Source: Cellulomonas gilvus ATCC 13127 (GTDB taxonomy: Bacteria; Actinomycetota; Actinomycetes; Actinomycetales; Cellulomonadaceae). Taken from it: a DNA stretch of 64,000 nt. Position numbers and translations under genes: made by a program. Numbering within the stretch: position 1 is the stretch's first letter; every line of letters starts with the position of its first letter. Below the pieces are notes generated by a model, which saw nothing but the letters and a program-made list of their open reading frames with translations, ran no database searches and had not been told where the DNA came from. This document shows, piece after piece, positions 58,320-64,000 of this stretch. The stretch covers positions 558,001 through 622,000 of the forward strand of contig NC_015671.1 in assembly GCF_000218545.1 (NCBI RefSeq), in the 5' to 3' direction.

Positions 58320-59813
58320 GTGACCGACCTCGGACTCGTCCCTCGCCCCGTGTCCATCCGGCAGACCGACGGCGCCTTCACGGTGGGTCAGGCGACCACC
58401 GTCGTCGTGGACCCGCGGCCCGATCTCATCGCGACCGGCGTGCTCGCGGCCGACCTGCTCGGCCGGGTGACCGGGCGGCTCGTCGAGGTCCGGTACAGCG
58501 ACGAGGACACCGAGCCCCGCGACGTGGTGCGGCTGCGCCTCGCGGGCGACGACGACGAGCTGCTGCCCGGCGACGAGGCGTACCGGCTGGACGTGGCGCG
58601 CACGCGCGTGGACCTGCTCGCGCGGTCCACGGCGGGGCTGATCCACGCGGTCGTGACGTTGCGGCAGCTGATGACGGAGGCGGCCGACGGCAGCTGGAGC
58701 GCGCCGTGCGTGCACGTCGACGACGCGCCGCGGTTCGCGTGGCGCGGCCTGTCCGTGGACGTCGCGCGGCACTTCCTGGGCCTCGACGCGCTCAAGGTCG
58801 TCGTCGGGCTCATGGCGCACTACAAGCTCAACGTGCTGCACCTGCACCTCACGGACGACCAGGGCTGGCGCCTGCACGTGCCGTCCCGGCCGCACCTGGC
58901 GCGCACGTCGTCCGGGACCGCGGTCGGGGGCGGCCCCGGCGGGCACTACTCGCCGTCCGACTACGCGGACCTGGTGCACTACGCGGCGGCGCGCGGCATC
59001 GTCGTCGTTCCGGAGATCGACGTCCCCGGGCACGTCAACGCGGCGACCCACGCGTACGGCGAGCTCAACCCGGACGGCGTGCCGACGCCCGAGTACACCG
59101 GCATCGAGGTGGGCTTCTCGCGCCTGCACGCGGACCTGCCCGCGACCGCGCCCTTCCTGCAGGCCGTGTTCACCGACGTGGCCGCGATGACGCCGGGCGA
59201 GTACGTGCACATCGGCGGTGACGAGGTCCTCACCATGGCGCACGACGAGTACGCCACCCTGGTGGGCCTCGCCGCGGGAGCCGTGCGCGCCGCGGGCAAG
59301 AAGGTGGTCGGGTGGCAGGAGATCGCCACGGTGCCCCTCGAGCCGGGCACGGTCGTGCAGTACTGGGACACGCGTGCGGACCCGGCGCCGTTCGTCGCAG
59401 CGGCACGCGCCGGCGCGCTGCTGCTGATGTCCCCGGGCTCCAAGGCGTACCTGGACATGAAGTACGACGAGCACACCGAGCTGGGCCTGGAGTGGGCGGG
59501 CCACATCGACCTGCGCGACGCCTACGACTGGGAGCCGACCACGCTGATCGAGGGCGTCCCGCCCGAGGCGGTGCTGGGCGTCGAGGCCGCGGTGTGGACC
59601 GAGACCATCCGCGACCTCGACGAGCTCACGTCGATGCTCCTGCCGCGGCTCGCCGCTGTCGCGGAGGTGGCCTGGACCCCGCCCGAGGTGCGCGACTGGG
59701 CGGACTTCCGCGAGCGTGTGGCCGCGCACGGGCCGTTCTGGGACCGCGTGGGCTTCCGGTGGCACGCCACGCGTCAGGTGGACTGGCCCGGGTCGGTCAG
59801 ATCCAGGTCTTGA
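58320..59813 (+). CDS. family 20 glycoside hydrolase, beta-N-acetylhexosaminidase
   Basis: A 497-residue GH20 enzyme. The N-terminal GH20b domain (about 1-135) is followed by the catalytic barrel: FAWRGLSVDVARHF, LNVLHLHLTDDQGWR, IVVVPEIDVPGHV and the catalytic Asp-Glu pair in HIGGDEV (about 301-302). VVQYWDTR and AVWTE lie near the end. No signal peptide is seen, so it probably acts on imported GlcNAc oligosaccharides or recycled cell-wall sugars in the cytosol. The GTG start follows AGGGAGC. Its 3' end overlaps the convergent PMT gene by 17 bp. Confidence 0.95.
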   Translation: MTDLGLVPRPVSIRQTDGAFTVGQATTVVVDPRPDLIATGVLAADLLGRVTGRLVEVRYSDEDTEPRDVVRLRLAGDDDELLPGDEAYRLDVARTRVDLLARSTAGLIHAVVTLRQLMTEAADGSWSAPCVHVDDAPRFAWRGLSVDVARHFLGLDALKVVVGLMAHYKLNVLHLHLTDDQGWRLHVPSRPHLARTSSGTAVGGGPGGHYSPSDYADLVHYAAARGIVVVPEIDVPGHVNAATHAYGELNPDGVPTPEYTGIEVGFSRLHADLPATAPFLQAVFTDVAAMTPGEYVHIGGDEVLTMAHDEYATLVGLAAGAVRAAGKKVVGWQEIATVPLEPGTVVQYWDTRADPAPFVAAARAGALLLMSPGSKAYLDMKYDEHTELGLEWAGHIDLRDAYDWEPTTLIEGVPPEAVLGVEAAVWTETIRDLDELTSMLLPRLAAVAEVAWTPPEVRDWADFRERVAAHGPFWDRVGFRWHATRQVDWPGSVRSRS

Positions 59814-61608
59814 GCCACATGTGCTGGTGCCAGAAGTCGTACGGCACCGGCCAGGCGCTCCAGATCGGGTAGAAGAACACGCTGACCGCGACCAGCGCAC
59901 CCAGGAACACCCCGACGCCGATGATCGCGCCCCGCCGTGAGCCCTCGGGCATCGAGGGCGGCCCGACGATCAGCACCAGCACGTACACGAGCGTGAGGAC
60001 CATCCACGGCGTGAACGCGATCGCGTAGAACGTGAAGACCGTGCGGTCCGCGTACGCCATCCACGGCAGCCAGCCCGCGACCAGGCCGGACACGACCGCA
60101 CCCGCGCGCCAGTCGAAGTACCGCACCAGCCAGAACACGGCCACCAGGACGGATGCGGCGGCGGCCCACCACAGCACCGGGTTGCCGACCGCGAGGACGG
60201 CCTGCGCGCACTTGTCCGCACCGCACGCGGCCCGCGCGTCCGCACCGGACAGCGCCGACAGGTCCGCGTCCCAGAAGAACGACGTGGGGCGCCACTGCAC
60301 GATCCAGCCGAACCAGTCGGCCTGGTACGTGTGCGGCGAGGACAGGCCGGTGTGGAACTCCCACATCTGCCGGTGGTACTCGACGAACGAGCGCAGCGAG
60401 TCGGGCAGGAACGTGATGCCCTCGTCCGGGTGCTCCGCGCCCCACTGCCGGCCCCACGACTGCGGGTGGGCGAACCAGGACCACCAGGACGCGACGTAGA
60501 CCAGCAGCGTGCTGCCCACCATGACGACCGCGGCGAGCAGCCCGTCCTTGACGAGCGCCGCCCACGCCCACAGCCGCGCACCCACGGTGCGGCGCGCGGT
60601 CGCGTCCCACGCCACCGAGAGCAGGCCGAACACCGCCAGGAAGTACAGCGCCGACCACTTGGTGCCCAGCGCGAGCCCGAGCAGGACCCCGGCGGCCAGC
60701 CGCCACCACCGGAAGCCCAGGTCGGGGCCCCGGCCGAGGGGCACCTTGCCGTCCGCGAGCACGGCGGCGGTGCGCTCCGCGAGGCGCCGCCGCGCCTGCT
60801 CGCGGTCCAGCAGGAGGGCCCCGAACGCGGCGAGCAGGAAGAACATGAGGATCGGGTCCAGCAACGACGTGCGGGACATGGCGATCGCCATGCCGTCCAC
60901 CGCGAGCAGCAGCCCCGCGACGACGCCCCACGCGGTCGACGCGAACAGGCGCCGTGCGATGCGCACCATGAGCAGCACGCTGAGCGTCCCGAGCAGCGCG
61001 ACGGTCAGGCGCCAGCCCCACGCGTGCTCCATGCCCCCGGACAGGCGCATCCCCAGGCCGATCAACCACTTGCCGACCTGCGGGTGGACCACGTAGGACG
61101 CGTTCGTGCCGAGCGCCGAGTCGTCGCCCGCCTCGAACGCCGGGTTGGGGTTCTCGCCCCAGTCCGCCTCGTAGCCACGCTGGACCAGCGACCAGCCGTC
61201 CTTGACGTAGTACGTCTCGTCGAAGACGAGCGTGTCGGGGCGGCCGAGGTGCCAGAACCGCAGGATGCCCGCGAAGACCGTGACGCCCAGCGTCCACGCC
61301 CAGCCGGTGAGCCGGTCGCGGCGGGTCGCGTCGAGCAGCAGCGTCGCGCGGCCCAGCAGCCGCTCGAGCAGCTCGTCGCGCGTGGGCGGGGACGGCGGTG
61401 CGGGCGGCTCGCTCGACGCGGCGCCCTGGTGCGGGTCTCCGCCCGGCTCCTGGGTGACGGCCGAGGGTGCCGTGCCGGCGCTCACCGGCGACCACGGGTT
61501 CGGCTGCGCGGGCTCCGTGCCTGTGCCCGTGCGGCCCGCCTCCGCGCGGGCAGGGTCCGGCGTCACGTGGTCGGGGGCGTCCTCGGGCGTCGTCGGCACG
61601 CCGGACAT
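59797..61608 (-). CDS. PMT-family polyprenol-phosphate-mannose–protein mannosyltransferase
   Basis: A 603-residue integral membrane glycosyltransferase. A disordered Pro/Thr-rich cytoplasmic N terminus of about 85 residues precedes the first span. The catalytic Asp-Glu pair sits in [14 protein letters not shown] (about 127), then [11 protein letters not shown] (HPPLGK-like), [13 protein letters not shown] and about ten spans. The last is followed by [15 protein letters not shown], typical of actinobacterial Pmt. It transfers mannose to exported proteins. It is divergent from rsmI (141 bp), a conserved neighbourhood. Confidence 0.94.
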   Translation of the reverse strand: MSGVPTTPEDAPDHVTPDPARAEAGRTGTGTEPAQPNPWSPVSAGTAPSAVTQEPGGDPHQGAASSEPPAPPSPPTRDELLERLLGRATLLLDATRRDRLTGWAWTLGVTVFAGILRFWHLGRPDTLVFDETYYVKDGWSLVQRGYEADWGENPNPAFEAGDDSALGTNASYVVHPQVGKWLIGLGMRLSGGMEHAWGWRLTVALLGTLSVLLMVRIARRLFASTAWGVVAGLLLAVDGMAIAMSRTSLLDPILMFFLLAAFGALLLDREQARRRLAERTAAVLADGKVPLGRGPDLGFRWWRLAAGVLLGLALGTKWSALYFLAVFGLLSVAWDATARRTVGARLWAWAALVKDGLLAAVVMVGSTLLVYVASWWSWFAHPQSWGRQWGAEHPDEGITFLPDSLRSFVEYHRQMWEFHTGLSSPHTYQADWFGWIVQWRPTSFFWDADLSALSGADARAACGADKCAQAVLAVGNPVLWWAAAASVLVAVFWLVRYFDWRAGAVVSGLVAGWLPWMAYADRTVFTFYAIAFTPWMVLTLVYVLVLIVGPPSMPEGSRRGAIIGVGVFLGALVAVSVFFYPIWSAWPVPYDFWHQHMWLKTWI

Positions 61609-61749
61609 GCTACGGGCGCGACCTGCGGCATCTCCCGCCATTCCGGGCACCCGTCGCGGCGCTGCACGTCGGCCGCCCACGCGGTCCCACGGGCCGTCAC
61701 GCGGCCCGCGCGGTCCGCCGGGGGGTCGGCCGGATGGCAGGGTGGGGGC

Positions 61750-62598
61750 GTGGAGCGGAGCGAGGGCGGGCGGCTGGTGCTGGCGGCGACGCCGATCGGG
61801 AACGTCGAGGACGCCTCGGCCCGGCTGCGCGAGCTCCTGGCGACCGCGGACGTGGTCGCGGCCGAGGACACGCGGCGGCTGCGGTCGCTCGCGGCCCGCC
61901 TGGGCGTCGAGGTGCGCGGGCGCGTGGTGAGCCATCACGAGCACAACGAGGCGTCCCGCGCCGACGACCTGCTGGGCGTGGTCGCGTCCGGCGGGACGGT
62001 GGTCGTGGTGACCGACGCGGGCATGCCCGCGGTGTCCGACCCCGGCTTCCGCGTGGTGACCGCGGCGGTGGCCGCCGGGCTGCCCGTGACCGCGGCGCCG
62101 GGCCCCAGTGCGGTGCTCACCGCGCTCGCGCTGTCCGGCCTGCCCACGGACCGGTTCTGCTTCGAGGGCTTCCCGCCCCGCAAGCCCGGCGAGCGCGCGC
62201 GGGCGCTCGCGGACCTGGCCGACGAGCGCCGGACCATGGTGTTCTTCGAGGCGCCGCACCGCGTGGGCGCGCTGCTCGCGGCGATGGCGCAGGCGTTCGG
62301 CGGGGACCGGCCCGCGGCGGTGTGCCGCGAGCTGACCAAGACGTACGAGGAGGTGCGGCGCGGCACGCTCGACGAGCTCGTGGCGTGGGCGCAGGGGGAG
62401 GTGCGCGGAGAGATCGTCGTCGTCGTGGCGGGGGCGACGCGTGCGGCCGCGGCCGACGACGTGCCCGCGCTCGTCGCGCAGGTGCGCGCGCGCGTGGATG
62501 CGGGCGAGCGGCTCAAGGACGCCGCGCGGACCGTCGCCGCGCACGCGGGCATCCCCACGCGCGTGCTGTACGAGGCCGCGCTGCCCCCGCGCTCCTGA
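61750..62598 (+). CDS. rsmI: 16S rRNA (cytidine(1402)-2'-O)-methyltransferase
   Basis: A 282-residue tetrapyrrole-methylase-fold enzyme: [20 protein letters not shown] at the start, [36 protein letters not shown] and [12 protein letters not shown]. The second half has [12 protein letters not shown] and [15 protein letters not shown]. All RsmI marks are present at normal length. GTG start at 61750. It methylates C1402 in the ribosomal decoding centre. Confidence 0.96.
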   Translation: MERSEGGRLVLAATPIGNVEDASARLRELLATADVVAAEDTRRLRSLAARLGVEVRGRVVSHHEHNEASRADDLLGVVASGGTVVVVTDAGMPAVSDPGFRVVTAAVAAGLPVTAAPGPSAVLTALALSGLPTDRFCFEGFPPRKPGERARALADLADERRTMVFFEAPHRVGALLAAMAQAFGGDRPAAVCRELTKTYEEVRRGTLDELVAWAQGEVRGEIVVVVAGATRAAAADDVPALVAQVRARVDAGERLKDAARTVAAHAGIPTRVLYEAALPPRS

Positions 62599-62659
62599 GG
62601 CAGGACGGCCGCCGCGGACACCTCTGGAACTCCCGGGGTCGAATCGTTACGGTCGGGGG

Positions 62660-64000
62660 ATGGGCGACGGCGTTCAGGACCTGTACCTGCGGGACCGGCC
62701 CGTGCGCACGCTCGCGCGGCTGTTCCGCGGTCAGCGCGGGCGGCTCGTGGTCGCGGCGCTCGCGTTCACGCTCAAGCACTCGCCCATCTGGGTCCTGCCG
62801 CTGCTCACGGCCAACGTCATCGACGTCGTCGTCGACCACCGCCCGCTGACGCAGCTGTGGATCAACGCGGCCGTGATGGCCGTGCTCATCCTGCAGAACC
62901 TGCCGCTGCACCAGGTGTACACGCGCATGCTGTCCCGCGCGGTCCGCACCGTGGAGACCGGCCTGCGGATGTCGCTCGCGCAGCGCCTGCAGGAGCTCTC
63001 GATCGGCTTCCACCGGCGCGTGAGCGCGGGCGTGCTGCAGGCCAAGATCGTGCGGGACGTGGAGAACGTCGTCGAGAGCACGCGGCAGGCGTTCGACTCG
63101 GGCATGGCCGCGGTCACCACGCTCGCCGGCGCGATCGTCATCACCGCGGTACGCGTGCCGCAGTTCCTGCCCGTGTACCTCGTCGCGGTCCCCGCGGGTG
63201 CGCTGCTCGTCGTCGCGATGCGCCGGCGCATGTCCGCGCGCAACGCGGCGTTCCGCGCCGAGGTCGAGCACATGTCCGCGCGCGTCTCGGAGATGACGCA
63301 CCTCATCCCCATCACGCGCGCGCACGGCCTGGAGCGGGACGAGCTGGACCGCATGGACGCCACGCTCGTGGGCGTGCGCAACGCGGGCATCCGGCTGGAC
63401 GTCACCAACGGCTGGTTCGGCTCGCTGTCCTGGATCCTCATGCAGCTGCTCTCGGTGGCCACGCTCGTGGGTGCCGCGTGGATCGCGTGGACCGGGCGGT
63501 TCGGCATGAGTGCGGGCGACGTGACCATGCTGTCCGCGTACTTCGTGGCGCTCACGGGTGCCGTGACCGCGCTCATGTCCCTGACGCCGATCATCGCCAA
63601 GGGCCTGGAGTCCGTCCGGTCGATCGGTGAGGTCCTCACGGACCCGGACGTCGAGCGCAACCAGGGCAAGGCGCTCGTGGCGGAGGTCCGCGGCGAGGTC
63701 GAGCTGCAGGACGTGCGCTTCGCGTACGACGACGCGCCCGACGAGGCCGCGGTCGACGGCCTGTCGCTGCACGTGCGCCCGGGCGAGACCATCGCGCTCG
63801 TCGGTCCGTCCGGCTCGGGCAAGTCCACGGTGCTCAACCTGGTCATCGGCTTCCTGACCCCCACGTCCGGCCGTCTGCTGCTGGACGGCCGCCCCATGAC
63901 GGAGCTGGACCTGCGCTCCTACCGCCGCCACCTGGCCGTGGTGCCGCAGGAGTCGCTGCTGTTCGAGGGGTCGGTGCGGGACAACGTCACCTACGGCTCG
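62660..64000 (+). CDS. ABC transporter, fused membrane and ATP-binding domains (truncated by the window)
   Basis: The reading frame runs from an ATG at 62660 to the window edge (447 codons) without a stop. Residues about 1-330 form a six-span exporter domain. The nucleotide-binding domain begins at about 350, with Walker [10 protein letters not shown] (about 384) and the Q-loop in [13 protein letters not shown]. The signature and Walker B lie beyond the end. TACGGT (62648-62653) lies 6 nt before the ATG, so a leaderless mRNA is likely. Multidrug or lipid-type ABC exporter; substrate unknown. Confidence 0.93.
   Translation, partial: MGDGVQDLYLRDRPVRTLARLFRGQRGRLVVAALAFTLKHSPIWVLPLLTANVIDVVVDHRPLTQLWINAAVMAVLILQNLPLHQVYTRMLSRAVRTVETGLRMSLAQRLQELSIGFHRRVSAGVLQAKIVRDVENVVESTRQAFDSGMAAVTTLAGAIVITAVRVPQFLPVYLVAVPAGALLVVAMRRRMSARNAAFRAEVEHMSARVSEMTHLIPITRAHGLERDELDRMDATLVGVRNAGIRLDVTNGWFGSLSWILMQLLSVATLVGAAWIAWTGRFGMSAGDVTMLSAYFVALTGAVTALMSLTPIIAKGLESVRSIGEVLTDPDVERNQGKALVAEVRGEVELQDVRFAYDDAPDEAAVDGLSLHVRPGETIALVGPSGSGKSTVLNLVIGFLTPTSGRLLLDGRPMTELDLRSYRRHLAVVPQESLLFEGSVRDNVTYGS

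Overview
The window is high-GC, densely coded actinobacterial DNA. A Micrococcales-type organism such as Cellulomonas or a close relative is my best guess, from codon use, the galU–glp–rimJ–glpR cluster, a PMT mannosyltransferase next to rsmI, Cys-free ribosomal protein paralogs under apparent Zur control, and many leaderless starts (a TAnnnT-like -10 about 6-7 nt before the start codon).

Layout. (1) 1-1.8 kb: chromosomal edge with an SDR dehydrogenase and a lipoprotein. (2) 1.84-15.66 kb: a tRNA-Arg(CCT) whose 3' half is repeated at 14.58 kb and again at 15.63 kb. These repeats bound an integrated element of about 12.7 kb carrying a PIN toxin-antitoxin pair, tyrosine integrase, excisionase-like protein, MobF relaxase-helicase, an AT-richer N6-adenine methyltransferase with a convergent partner (candidate restriction-modification pair), and an IS3-family insertion sitting inside the right attachment repeat. 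A second, about 1-kb interval keeps only a toxin-antitoxin pair. (3) 15.7-20.2 kb: a translationally coupled five-gene operon (secreted Cys-containing protein, secreted sensor-like protein, ABC ATPase, two membrane proteins). (4) 20.2-29.3 kb: accessory genes (SUFU-domain protein plus a decayed duplicate, Nudix, DUF6924-like, methyltransferase, SNF2 helicase, NERD protein), and a deletion scar joining two broken genes.

(5) 29.3-34.0 kb: a zinc-starvation block. A Mrf/CobW-like protein is divergent from rpmB-rpmG-rpsN-rpmJ-rpmF, all lacking zinc-ribbon cysteines. Two Zur-like palindromes lie at the same promoter position, one before the ribosomal genes and one before a YibE/F membrane protein that has a convergent paralog. 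(6) 34.0-43.5 kb: two aldo-keto reductases with a divergent LysR regulator, an APC amino-acid transporter, a candidate small RNA, a giant degenerate SF1 helicase-like protein and three hairpin repeats.

(7) 43.6-64 kb: core genes. SAF protein, mscL, FmdB, penicillin acylase, 5-FTHF cyclo-ligase, galU, glp, acetyltransferase, glpR/SepX, tRNA-Ala(CGC), a large secreted esterase-like protein with Ig-type repeats, BASS transporter, GH20 hexosaminidase, PMT, rsmI and a truncated ABC exporter. Calls rest on reading motifs and translations only; no database search was run.
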